Both the position numbers and the translations under genes were made by a program. From an uncultured Caulobacter sp. (GTDB lineage Bacteria; Pseudomonadota; Alphaproteobacteria; Caulobacterales; Caulobacteraceae), in assembly GCA_937925635.1 (NCBI GenBank), contig CALALX010000057.1:1-19875 (forward strand): a stretch of 19,875 nucleotides of DNA, read 5' to 3'. The notes under the pieces are model-generated. The model saw only the letters and a list, made by a program, of their open reading frames with translations. It did no database searches and was not told where the DNA came from. Positions within the stretch are counted from its first letter, which is position 1; the number at the start of each line of letters is the position of its first letter. Positions 13,370 to 19,875 of this stretch are shown piece after piece.

Positions 13370-13585
13370 GTGGCCGGCCCGCCCCCGATCCGAAACCAGA
13401 TCCGCCGCCTGCGTTTCGACCACGGCGAGATGACCCAGCAGGCCCTGGCCGACGCCATCGGCATGACCCGCCAGACCATCGTCGCCATCGAGCAGGGCAA
13501 GTATTCTCCCTCCCTCGAAGCAGCCTTCCGCATCTCTCGCGTCTTCGGCGTGGGGCTGGAGGACGTCTTCCAGTGGAGTGAATGA
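13370..13585 (+). CDS. Small XRE-family (HTH_3) transcriptional regulator
   Basis: 71 residues, a single Cro/CI-type helix-turn-helix: IRNQIRRLRFDHGEMTQQAL, then ADAIGMTRQTIVAIEQGKYS and PSLEAAFRISRVFGVGLED. This MTRQTIxxIExGKYxPSL pattern is the YozG-like group of one-domain regulators. It has no ligand or oligomerisation domain. It starts at GTG 13370, one base after the membrane-protein stop, without a clear ribosome site, so translation is probably coupled. Regulators of this group usually control their own operon, here probably from the AT-rich island near 12866-12894. Whether the membrane protein modulates it is unknown. Confidence 0.92.
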   Translation: MAGPPPIRNQIRRLRFDHGEMTQQALADAIGMTRQTIVAIEQGKYSPSLEAAFRISRVFGVGLEDVFQWSE

Positions 13586-13635
13586 CGGCATCGCGGGCCC
13601 GCCCCCAGTCGGGCCTGTGATCCCCGCGCGGGCGG

Positions 13636-13659
13636 GAAGGGGACGGAGACGTCCCCTTC
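13636..13659. terminator. Perfect 10-bp hairpin between convergent genes
   Basis: GAAGGGGACG (13636-13645), loop GAGA, CGTCCCCTTC (13650-13659). It lies between the XRE stop (13585) and the opposing phosphoribosyltransferase stop (13666). T-tracts are short on both sides. It resembles GGGGAC-type REP palindromes and may serve both directions as a terminator or RNA-end stabiliser. Confidence 0.5.
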
Positions 13660-13665
13660 TTCGCG

Positions 13666-14193
13666 TCAGTCCATCGCGCCGACGAAGGGAATTCCGCGCA
13701 TGCCGCCGGCCACGTCCATGCCGTAGCCGACCAGGAATCGCGCCGGCGCCTCCCAGGCCACGAAGTCCGGCTCGATCGCCCGCGGCGTCGGCCAGGGCTT
13801 GCGGGCGAAGACCGCGGTCAGCACCTCGCTCGCGCCGGCGTCCTTGACCAGCCGCGCCGCCTCGCTGAGCGACAGGCCGGTGTCGAAGACGTCGTCGACA
13901 ATCAGCGCCTTGCGCCCCACCACGGGCCGCTGCAGATCGGCCCGCACCTCGCACCGGCCGTAGCTCTGCCGCTCGTCGCGGTAGGACGACAGCCAGAGAG
14001 CGTCGAAATGGGTCAACCGCCCCTCGCGGGCCAGGGCGCGGGTCAGGTCGGCCGCGAACCAGATGCCGCCCGTCAACAGGCAGACCATCACGGTCTCGTC
14101 GTCGATGCGGGGAGCGATCAGCCTGGCCACGGCGGCGACACGGTCGGCGACCTCCTGCTCCGGGACCAGGACGGTCGGCTGCGGCGCGCTCAT
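13666..14193 (-). CDS. hpt: Hypoxanthine-type purine phosphoribosyltransferase
   Basis: 175 residues, a type I phosphoribosyltransferase. The PRPP loop is ALIVDDVFDTGLSLSEA, with the two acidic residues and Thr-Gly typical of the family. LLTGGIWFAADLTRAL is the early pyrophosphate-binding loop, and PDFVAWEAPARFLVGYGMDV is the base-binding and C-terminal region of hypoxanthine/guanine PRTs. It salvages purine bases to nucleotides using PRPP. The exact base preference (hypoxanthine, guanine or xanthine) cannot be read. The ATG overlaps the stop of the zinc-ribbon gene upstream, making a two-gene operon. Confidence 0.88.
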   Translation of the reverse strand: MSAPQPTVLVPEQEVADRVAAVARLIAPRIDDETVMVCLLTGGIWFAADLTRALAREGRLTHFDALWLSSYRDERQSYGRCEVRADLQRPVVGRKALIVDDVFDTGLSLSEAARLVKDAGASEVLTAVFARKPWPTPRAIEPDFVAWEAPARFLVGYGMDVAGGMRGIPFVGAMD

Positions 14194-15053
14194 CAGTGGC
14201 TCTCCGCGGGCGGGTGGGCGCTGTCCTCCACCACCGGCACGGCGTCGACGGGAGCCGGCTCTGCGGCCGGACCGTGGCCGACCTCCCCGCGCAGAGTCAC
14301 CCGTTCCGCCTCACGCTTGGGCGTCGGCTGCGCGGAGGTTTCGCCCTTGGCGCCCTTCTTCATCTCGAAGCTGACCTCAAGGATCGCCGCCGTGGTCGGC
14401 GGGTCCAGGATCGACAGCGCGAAGTGGCGGGTCTCGCCCGGAGGAATGAGGGGGTCAGCCGGGCTGGCCAGCTTCACGGCAACGACCTTCTCAGCCTTGT
14501 TGAGCAGGCTCACACGCAGGGGCGGCGCCTTGACCGGATGGTCCTCGACATTGCGCATCACGCCGGAAACGGCGAGCGCGGCGTGACCGTCCTGCAGCGC
14601 GGCCTCGGCCTGGACATCCTCGATCTCCAGACCCACGCGGTTCACATCGAGACCGACGGCGGCGAAGGCGCTGGCCGTTCGGGGCCAAGCCTCGACCACC
14701 GAGCCGCGGAACACGATCGCGCCAAGCGCCAGACCCAGCACGCCGACGGCCATGCCGGCCCAGACCACGCCGACCGTGGCGGCCTCGCGAACGCGGCGGT
14801 CCTCGCTCGCCTTCTGGCGAAAGACCTTGGGAAGCTCGTCGCCCGGCAGCTCGCTGACCGGGACCTCTTCGGCTGCGTCGTCGTCCTTCGCGGCGGCGCC
14901 GGCTTCCGGATCGACGAAAAGTTCAAGGTCGGCCTGCCCCTCGGCCGTCCAGCGGTTGCCGCAGGCCGAACAGCGCACCGTCCGGCCGGACGGACCGACC
15001 TTCTCGTCGGGCACGAAATATCGGGTGGCGCACTCGGGACAGGTCAGTATCAT
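14193..15053 (-). CDS. Zinc-ribbon and DUF3426 membrane protein
   Basis: 286 residues. The N-terminus is an MJ0042-type zinc ribbon with Cys5, Cys8, Cys28 and Cys31 (MILTCPECATRYFVPDEKVG, then VRCSACGNRW). An acidic linker follows, then one transmembrane helix (about 95-118), then a DUF3426 domain with the VSGVMRNVEDHPVKAPPLRV strand typical of that family, and a basic/proline-rich tail. It is tail-out: zinc ribbon in the cytoplasm and DUF3426 in the periplasm. The function is unknown; homologues commonly sit beside ftsE/ftsX in alphaproteobacteria. Its start is 56 bases from the divergent ftsE start, so the control region is very short. Confidence 0.85.
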   Translation of the reverse strand: MILTCPECATRYFVPDEKVGPSGRTVRCSACGNRWTAEGQADLELFVDPEAGAAAKDDDAAEEVPVSELPGDELPKVFRQKASEDRRVREAATVGVVWAGMAVGVLGLALGAIVFRGSVVEAWPRTASAFAAVGLDVNRVGLEIEDVQAEAALQDGHAALAVSGVMRNVEDHPVKAPPLRVSLLNKAEKVVAVKLASPADPLIPPGETRHFALSILDPPTTAAILEVSFEMKKGAKGETSAQPTPKREAERVTLRGEVGHGPAAEPAPVDAVPVVEDSAHPPAESH

Positions 15054-15109
15054 GCCGGCGAATCGGACGCTCCCCGCTCCTCTTCCCGAGGTCGCCGATT
15101 TCGGCTTCC

Positions 15110-15844
15110 ATGTCCAGAAACCACAACGCCGTATTTGAGGGCGAAGGCCCTGCCGGACCGGTATTGCGCTTCGACGGCGTGGGGATGCGCTACGGCCGCG
15201 CGCCGGAGGTTCTCAAGGACATCAGCTTCGAACTGGCGGCGGGCAGCTTCCATTTCCTCACCGGCGCTTCCGGAGCGGGCAAGAGCAGCCTGCTGAAGCT
15301 GATCTACCTCGCCGAGCGCCCTTCGCGGGGTACGATCGAACTGTTCGGTCGAGATGTCGACGCCGTCCATGCGATGGACCGTCCCTTTCTGCGCCGGCGC
15401 ATCGGGGTGGTCTTCCAGGAGTTCCGGCTGCTCGAGCATCTATCGGCCTTCGACAACGTCGCCCTTCCCCTGCGCATCGCCGGGGCGAAGCCGGAGTCCT
15501 ACCGCGCCGACGTAGCGGAACTGCTGGCCTGGGTGGGGTTGAAGGAACGCATGCACGCCCTGCCCCCGACCCTGTCCGGCGGCGAGAAGCAACGGCTGGC
15601 CATCGCCCGCGCGGTGGTGAACCGCCCCGACATCCTGTTGGCCGACGAACCGACCGGCAACGTCGACGACGCCCACGCCATCCGCATCCTCAAGCTGTTC
15701 GTCGAGCTGAACCGACTGGGGACGACAGTGCTGATCGCCAGCCACGACGAGGACCTGGTCGCCCGCTCGGGTCAACCGGTGCTGCATCTCGATCGCGGCC
15801 GACTGCGCGCCTACGGTCGCGGCGTCGGGGAGCGGCTCGGATGA
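15110..15844 (+). CDS. ftsE: Cell-division ABC-transporter ATPase FtsE
   Basis: 244 residues, the cytoplasmic ATPase of FtsEX, which couples ATP hydrolysis to periplasmic peptidoglycan hydrolases at the septum. Walker A is GASGAGKS (52-59), the Q-loop FQEFRLLEHLSAFDNVALPL, the ABC signature LSGGEKQR (from 155), and Walker B ILLADEP (175-181, with Asp179 and Glu180) followed by TGNVD; the H-loop is ASHDED. The F-x-E-F-R-L-L and TGNVD features are FtsE-typical. About 20 residues precede the first strand; a shorter start is possible. It overlaps ftsX by four bases. Confidence 0.95.
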   Translation: MSRNHNAVFEGEGPAGPVLRFDGVGMRYGRAPEVLKDISFELAAGSFHFLTGASGAGKSSLLKLIYLAERPSRGTIELFGRDVDAVHAMDRPFLRRRIGVVFQEFRLLEHLSAFDNVALPLRIAGAKPESYRADVAELLAWVGLKERMHALPPTLSGGEKQRLAIARAVVNRPDILLADEPTGNVDDAHAIRILKLFVELNRLGTTVLIASHDEDLVARSGQPVLHLDRGRLRAYGRGVGERLG

Positions 15845-16734
15845 GCGAGATTTTCGATCCCCGCCGCTGGAAGCCCGCGCCGCTGCTGCCGCGCAGGGAC
15901 CCGCGTGACGGGGCGCTGGTCTTCGTGGTGGCCGTGCTCTGCTTCCTGGCCTGTCTGACCGCCCTCGGCGTGCTGGCCGCGGACCGCGCCGCCCGCGGCT
16001 GGACCAGCCAGCTGACCGGATCGGCCACGATCGTGGTGCGCGCCAGCGGCGGCGAGACGCCCGACACCGCCGCCGGTCGAGCCGCCGAGACCCTGGCCGC
16101 GGTCAAGGGCGTCACCGAAGCCCGGGCGCTGGAAAAGGCCCGCGCCGAGGCGTTGCTGGAACCCTGGCTCGGCCGCGAGGCGCTGCTCGACGACCTGCCG
16201 ATTCCGCGACTGGTCACCGTTGACCTGGATCCCAAGGCCCCAGCCACGGCCGTCGCCCTCGACAAGGCGCTGAAGGCGGCCGGCGTCGACGCCACCGTCG
16301 ATGACCACAGCCTGTGGATCGCCGACATCGAACGGGCGGCGGGTGTCGCGCGCTGGGCCGGACTGGCTGTCTTTCTGTTGATCGCCTCGGCGGCGGCGGC
16401 GGTCATCGGATTCGCCACCCGCGCCGCCATGGCTGCCCACCATGAGACCATCGAGGTGCTGCACCTGTCCGGCGCGCAGGCAAATTTCGTCGTCAGCCTG
16501 TTCCAGACCCGCTTCGCCCGCGCCGCCGCGCTGGCGGGCTTGTTCGGGGCCGCTGGGGCCGCCACAATCGGCGCTCTGGCCAGACTCGCCGGAGGGGGAA
16601 AGGGCTTGACCCCGGTCCTCCCCGTGGCCTGGCTGGATCTGTTGGCCGTGCTGCCGACGCCGCTGCTGGCGGCGCTGGTCGCGGCCGTCGCCGCCCGCGT
16701 CGCCGCACGGGGGCTGATCGGAGAGATGGCGTGA
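15841..16734 (+). CDS. ftsX: Cell-division ABC-transporter permease FtsX
   Basis: 297 residues with FtsX topology: a cytoplasmic N-terminus, helix 1 (about 27-47), a large periplasmic domain (48-170) including WTSQLTGSATIVVRASGG, then three helices (about 175-195, 222-245 and 262-290). ETIEVLHLSGAQANFVVSLF lies in the conserved FtsX cytoplasmic coupling segment (usually E-x-x-x-x-LxGA). It is the membrane partner of FtsE in cell division. The ATG overlaps the ftsE stop, and its own stop overlaps the GTG of the next gene. Confidence 0.92.
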   Translation: MSEIFDPRRWKPAPLLPRRDPRDGALVFVVAVLCFLACLTALGVLAADRAARGWTSQLTGSATIVVRASGGETPDTAAGRAAETLAAVKGVTEARALEKARAEALLEPWLGREALLDDLPIPRLVTVDLDPKAPATAVALDKALKAAGVDATVDDHSLWIADIERAAGVARWAGLAVFLLIASAAAAVIGFATRAAMAAHHETIEVLHLSGAQANFVVSLFQTRFARAAALAGLFGAAGAATIGALARLAGGGKGLTPVLPVAWLDLLAVLPTPLLAALVAAVAARVAARGLIGEMA

Positions 16735-17366
16735 GGACGCTGGTCGCCCTCCTGATCGTCGCGCTGATCTGGACGGCGGGCCTGGTGGCCTTCGCCCAGC
16801 GCGTCGAGCGTTCGACCCCGCCGGCCGAACCGCCGGTGGCCGACGCCGTGGTCGCCTTGACCGGCGCCTCAGACCTGCGCCTGGAAGCCGCCGCCCGCCT
16901 GCTCGAACGCGGCAAGGGCAAGCGCCTGCTGATCTCCGGCGTCAACCGCGAGGCCAGCCGCGAGGACATCCTTGAGGTCAGCCGGGCGGTAAAGCCGATC
17001 TACGACTGCTGCGTCGACCTCGGCTACACGGCGGCCGACACCATCGGCAACGCCGAGGAAATCGCCGAGTGGGCGCGCGGCAAGGGATTCACGACCCTGA
17101 TCGTGGTCACCTCGGACTACCACATGCCGCGTGCGACCCTTGAGATCCGCGCCGCCATGCCGGAAGCCCGGCTCGTCGAGTACCCGGTCGCCACCGGCCT
17201 GGTCGACGTCGACGGCTGGTGGCGGCGCGGCGGGGATGCGCGGCGGCTCGTCGTCGAGTACTGCAAGTACCTCGCGATTCTGGCGCGCGAGAGCGTCCTA
17301 TCGCTGGGACCGAAGGACGCGCCGGCCGCCGCGAGGGCCGCCGCAATCGAGGGAAAGCCGTCTTGA
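16731..17366 (+). CDS. YdcF/SanA-like DUF218 protein
   Basis: 211 residues with an N-terminal membrane anchor (LVALLIVALIWTAGLVAFAQ) and a DUF218 domain. Family landmarks are ADAVVALTGAS (first strand and loop), KRLLISGVN, TIGNAEEIAEWARGKGFTTL and VVTSDYHMPRA, where TS-x-x-H-x-x-R is the conserved loop. DUF218 proteins are linked to envelope integrity and vancomycin sensitivity (SanA) but lack a settled reaction. GTG 16731 overlaps the ftsX stop and its TGA overlaps the TTG of the next gene, so it belongs to the ftsEX operon. The anchor would place the domain in the periplasm. Confidence 0.88.
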   Translation: MRTLVALLIVALIWTAGLVAFAQRVERSTPPAEPPVADAVVALTGASDLRLEAAARLLERGKGKRLLISGVNREASREDILEVSRAVKPIYDCCVDLGYTAADTIGNAEEIAEWARGKGFTTLIVVTSDYHMPRATLEIRAAMPEARLVEYPVATGLVDVDGWWRRGGDARRLVVEYCKYLAILARESVLSLGPKDAPAAARAAAIEGKPS

Positions 17367-18103
17367 TCTGGATCCGGTCGATCGCGTTCACGATCGCCTT
17401 CTACCTCTACTCGACGATCGTCGCCCTGCTGATGGTTCCGCTGTTCGCCTGCCCGCGGGCGTGGACGACGCGCGCGCTGACCCTCCACGGCAAAGGCGTG
17501 GTCTTCCTGCTGCGCTGGCTGGCGAACATCCGCTTCGAGGTGCGCGGTCTGGAGAACCTTCCCAGGGGCGCGGCGCTTGTGGCCGGCAAGCACCACGCCT
17601 TCTTCGATATCTTCGGCAGCTTCACCGTCATGCCCGATGCCTGCTTCGTGCTGAAGAAGGAACTGGCGTGGGTGCCCTTCGTCGGCTGGTACGCGACCAA
17701 GGCCGATATGATCGTGGTCGACCGCTCGGCCCACTCCACCGCCCTGCGCAAGCTGGTCCGCGACGCAAAGGACCGGTTCAGCAACGCTCGCCAACTGGTT
17801 ATCTTCCCGGAAGGCACCCGCAAGGCGCCGGGTGACGAACCTGACTACAAGCCTGGGATCGCCGCCCTCTACCGCGAGTTGGAGATGCCTGTGATCCCGC
17901 TGGCGCTGAACACCGGCTGTCACTGGCCGGCGCACGGCTTCAAGCGCTACCCCGGCACGATCATCTTCGAGTTCCTGCCCGCCATCCCCGCCGGCCTGAA
18001 GCGCGGCGAGTTCATGCGCGAACTGGAAAGCCGGATTGAGACGGCCTCCAACGCGCTGCTGGCCGAGGAGCGCCAGGGTCCTGACTCCAGGCGACTGAAC
18101 TAG
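17363..18103 (+). CDS. plsC: 1-acyl-sn-glycerol-3-phosphate acyltransferase (PlsC-like)
   Basis: 246 residues from TTG 17363, which overlaps the preceding TGA. GAGGG (17349-17353) lies 9 bases upstream and no ATG or GTG fits better. The frame is open further upstream but out of frame with the DUF218 gene. The acyltransferase motifs are KHHAFFD (HX4D, His77-Asp82), a VDRS loop and FPEGTR, with one or two N-terminal membrane helices. PlsC makes phosphatidic acid by acylating lysophosphatidate at the membrane; paralogues with other acyl acceptors exist, so the substrate is probable rather than certain. It is the last gene of the ftsE operon, convergent with the chemoreceptor. Confidence 0.88.
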   Translation: MIWIRSIAFTIAFYLYSTIVALLMVPLFACPRAWTTRALTLHGKGVVFLLRWLANIRFEVRGLENLPRGAALVAGKHHAFFDIFGSFTVMPDACFVLKKELAWVPFVGWYATKADMIVVDRSAHSTALRKLVRDAKDRFSNARQLVIFPEGTRKAPGDEPDYKPGIAALYRELEMPVIPLALNTGCHWPAHGFKRYPGTIIFEFLPAIPAGLKRGEFMRELESRIETASNALLAEERQGPDSRRLN

Positions 18104-18151
18104 TTCCGCCCCAGCGCGGAAGCCCCAGCGCCCGCCGCACTCGGCGTGGGG
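18104..18151 (+). terminator. Candidate terminator region after plsC
   Basis: Two stem-loops fill the gap between convergent genes: TTCCGC/GCGGAA (18104-18121) and a larger one of CCCCA plus CGCC pairing with GGCG plus TGGGG (18123-18151). Neither has a T-tract. Placement after the plsC stop and before the chemoreceptor stop suggests transcript-end structures. Confidence 0.35.
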
Positions 18152-18157
18152 TCGCGT

Positions 18158-19702
18158 CTAGAACTCTTCCCAGTCCTGCCCGACCGCGACACCGCCGCCG
18201 TCGCCGCGTGCGAAGACCTGCAGGCGCGAGCGGGCGGCGTGGACGGGATTGTCATCATTCCGCGCCGCCGGGGCGCGGGCGACCGGGACCGAACGCGCCG
18301 GAGCGGCCGCCGGACGACGGGCCCGGGCCTCGCCGCCGCCGACCCGGAACTGATCGACAAGGCCAGCGAGATCTTCCGCCTCGGACTTCAGCGAGCGGGC
18401 GGCGGCGGTCGATTGCTCGACCATGGCCGCATTCTGCTGGGTCATCTGATCCATCTGGTTCACGGCGCTGTTGACCTCAGCCAGGCCCGTGGACTGCTCG
18501 TGGGCCGAGGCGCTGATCTCGGTCACCAGGGCATGGATCTCGGCCACGCGTCGAACGATCGCCACCAGGGCTTCGCCGGTCTGGCCGACCATCTGCACGC
18601 CCTGGCGGACCTGCTGTGAAGACGCGTTGATCAGAGTCTTGATTTCCTTGGCCGCCTCGGCCGAGCGTTGAGCCAGGGCCCGGACCTCGGAGGCGACGAC
18701 CGCGAAGCCGCGCCCGGCCTCGCCGGCCCGCGCCGCCTCGACGCCGGCGTTCAGCGCCAGAAGATTGGTCTGGAAGGCGATCTCGTCGATCACGCCGATG
18801 ATCTGGCTGATTTCGTTTGAGGATTTCTCGATTTCACCCATGGCCGAGACGGCGCCGCGCACGACCTCGCCGGACGTCTCGGCGTCCTCGCGAGCGGTGG
18901 TCACCACGCCCGCGGCCTGCTGCGCCCCCTCGGCGGTGCGCTTCACGGTGGCGGTGATCTGGTCGAGCGCCGCGGCCGTCTGTTCCAGGCTGGCCGCCTG
19001 CTGCTCGGTGCGCTTGGACAGGTCGTCCGAAGCGCCCGATATCTCGTTCGACCCGGCGGTGATCGCGGCGGTCGCCTCTGAGATGGAGCCCATGGCCTCG
19101 CGCAGGGCGCCGACGGCGGCATTGAAGTCGCTCTTGAGCTGCTGGTAGACGCCGGAGAGGTCCGCATCGATGCGGGCGGTCAGATCGCCCCGAGCGAGCT
19201 TCCCGAGGCCTTCGGCGATGCAATCGACGACCGCCCTCTGCTCCGCCTCGCTGCCGCGGCGACGGTCGTTCTCGATGCGCTCAAGCTCGGCGGCGGTGAC
19301 GTCGGCGGCGAACTTGATGACCTTGTAGGGCCGTCCGGACGCGTCGAGCACGGGGTTGTAGGAGGCCTGGATCCAGATCTCCCGCCCTCCCTTGCCGAGG
19401 CGCCGATATTTGTTGGCGAAGAACTCGCCGTTGTTCAGCGCGCGCCAGAAGTCGCGGTACTCCTGGCTCCGCGCGTACTCGGGCGGACAGAACATGCTGT
19501 GGTGCCTGCCCTGGATCTCGTCGAGTCCGTAGCCCACAGCCCCCAGGAAGTTCTCGTTGGCGCGGATGACCGTGCCATCAAGGTTGAACTCGATGACGGC
19601 TTGAGACCGCTCCATGGCCGCGACCGTGGCTTCCAGGTCCAGCACATGCTGGTCTGACCTTCCGGCTCTCTCGCGACGCCTGACGCCCCACGACTCGAAC
19701 AT
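18158..19702 (-). CDS. Soluble PAS-domain methyl-accepting chemotaxis protein (BdlA/Aer-like)
   Basis: 514 residues, no membrane helix. GGGGGAG (19709-19715 on the minus strand) lies 6 bases before ATG 19702; GTG 19738 is less likely. A PAS domain (about 25-135) includes GYGLDEIQGRHHSMFCPPEY and GKGGREIWIQASYNPVLD, close to BdlA/Aer-type PAS modules. Next come a HAMP-like stretch (LARGDLTARIDADLSGVY) and the MCP signalling hairpin with EIAFQTNLLALNAGVEAARA and GRGFAVVASEVRALAQRS. The C-terminus is a flexible Ala/Pro/Arg linker ending DWEEF, matching the CheR/CheB docking pentapeptide. It would signal to CheA/CheW from the cytoplasm; the ligand is unknown (haem or flavin in relatives). A CtrA-like box upstream suggests cell-cycle control. 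Confidence 0.93.
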   Translation of the reverse strand: MFESWGVRRRERAGRSDQHVLDLEATVAAMERSQAVIEFNLDGTVIRANENFLGAVGYGLDEIQGRHHSMFCPPEYARSQEYRDFWRALNNGEFFANKYRRLGKGGREIWIQASYNPVLDASGRPYKVIKFAADVTAAELERIENDRRRGSEAEQRAVVDCIAEGLGKLARGDLTARIDADLSGVYQQLKSDFNAAVGALREAMGSISEATAAITAGSNEISGASDDLSKRTEQQAASLEQTAAALDQITATVKRTAEGAQQAAGVVTTAREDAETSGEVVRGAVSAMGEIEKSSNEISQIIGVIDEIAFQTNLLALNAGVEAARAGEAGRGFAVVASEVRALAQRSAEAAKEIKTLINASSQQVRQGVQMVGQTGEALVAIVRRVAEIHALVTEISASAHEQSTGLAEVNSAVNQMDQMTQQNAAMVEQSTAAARSLKSEAEDLAGLVDQFRVGGGEARARRPAAAPARSVPVARAPAARNDDNPVHAARSRLQVFARGDGGGVAVGQDWEEF

Positions 19703-19720
19703 TCCGCACTCCCCCAGATT

Positions 19721-19746
19721 CGCATAACGGCGTTGCACGTTATGCG
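19721..19746. promoter_or_regulatory. Inverted repeat just upstream of the chemoreceptor gene
   Basis: CGCATAACG (19721-19729) and CGTTATGCG (19738-19746) are perfect 9-bp arms around 8 bases. The repeat ends 19 bases before the ATG, close to the ribosome site. It could be an operator for a dimeric regulator or an mRNA hairpin. The spacing fits either. Confidence 0.5.
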
Positions 19747-19773
19747 TGTCGTGGAATTGTCTGCGCCTGCGTG

Positions 19774-19789
19774 GTTAACGCACCCATAA
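19774..19789 (-). promoter_or_regulatory. CtrA-like binding site
   Basis: On the minus strand TTAT-GGGTGCG-TTAAC (19789-19774) matches TTAA-N7-TTAAC, the Caulobacter CtrA box, with one mismatch. It lies about 70-85 bases upstream of the chemoreceptor ATG, a position suited to activation. CtrA controls motility and chemotaxis genes in Caulobacter; binding here is inferred. Confidence 0.5.
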
Positions 19790-19805
19790 TGGGTAGCTTG
19801 AGGAG

Positions 19806-19818
19806 CCCCCCCCCCCCC
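19806..19818. repeat. 13-base poly-C tract
   Basis: An uninterrupted run of 13 C (G on the chemoreceptor's strand), about 100 bases upstream of its ATG and just beyond the CtrA-like box. Such a run is slippage-prone, or its length may be a sequencing artefact. Confidence 0.9.
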
Positions 19819-19840
19819 GGAAGTTCGCGGCGCTGGAACG

Positions 19841-19874
19841 AACGAAAACGGGCCGCGCCAGGAGCGCGGCCCGT
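19841..19874 (-). terminator. Intrinsic terminator of a gene to the right of the window
   Basis: An 11-bp perfect stem, ACGGGCCGCGC (19848-19858) with GCGCGGCCCGT (19864-19874), loop CAGGA. On the minus strand it is followed by TTTTCGTT (19848-19841). It probably ends a minus-strand transcript entering from beyond the right edge. Confidence 0.65.
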
Positions 19875-19875
19875 C

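Noticed and set aside
1..19875. CRISPR array, insertion sequence, prophage, tRNA or riboswitch
   Set aside because: No regularly spaced repeats, transposase or integrase motifs, cloverleaf or recognised aptamer pattern was seen on either strand.

Overview
This is a GC-rich, densely packed alphaproteobacterial chromosome segment, most likely from Caulobacteraceae (Caulobacter, Phenylobacterium or Brevundimonas; I cannot tell which). The reasons are gene content, many 4-bp stop/start overlaps, promoters resembling the Caulobacter TTGACGS/GCTANAWC pattern, and a CtrA-like box before a chemoreceptor gene. No rRNA, tRNA, CRISPR array, transposase or prophage gene is visible. Almost everything looks like core chromosome.

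Layout, left to right. 1-1018 (minus): 4-hydroxyphenylpyruvate dioxygenase, cut by the window edge. 1157-2822 (plus): a coupled operon of a YqaA/DedA-like membrane protein, DsbB and the ubiquinone hydroxylase Coq7, followed by a 46-residue proline-rich acidic microprotein (2866-3006). 3008-4033 (minus): a PilZ protein and an HNH endonuclease. 4221-5213: a 37-residue membrane microprotein with its own terminator, divergent from a TetR regulator; a 15-bp palindrome supplies the -10 boxes of both promoters. 5282-7494 (plus): a two-CBS protein, GluQ-RS whose GTG start lies in a hairpin, and an EamA transporter. 7479-8818 (minus): a GNAT acetyltransferase and a TlpA-like thioredoxin.

8819-11793 (plus): argH, an LptM-like lipoprotein and lysA. 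The gap between lysA and a convergent crotonase gene is entirely a long inverted repeat. 12934-13585 (plus): a four-helix membrane protein with a small XRE regulator. 13666-15053 (minus): a phosphoribosyltransferase and a zinc-ribbon DUF3426 protein. 15110-18103 (plus): ftsE, ftsX, a YdcF-like DUF218 protein and a PlsC-type acyltransferase, all overlapping, forming a cell-envelope/division operon. 18158-19702 (minus): a soluble PAS chemoreceptor ending in a CheR/CheB-docking pentapeptide, with an inverted repeat, a CtrA-like box and a 13-C tract upstream.

The genes serve ordinary functions: aromatic amino-acid catabolism, quinone and disulfide chemistry, arginine and lysine synthesis, tRNA modification, division and chemotaxis. 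The least explained parts are the TetR/membrane-microprotein switch, the hairpin over the gluQ start, the proline-rich microprotein and the XRE/membrane-protein pair. All functional assignments come from reading motifs by eye; no database search was run.
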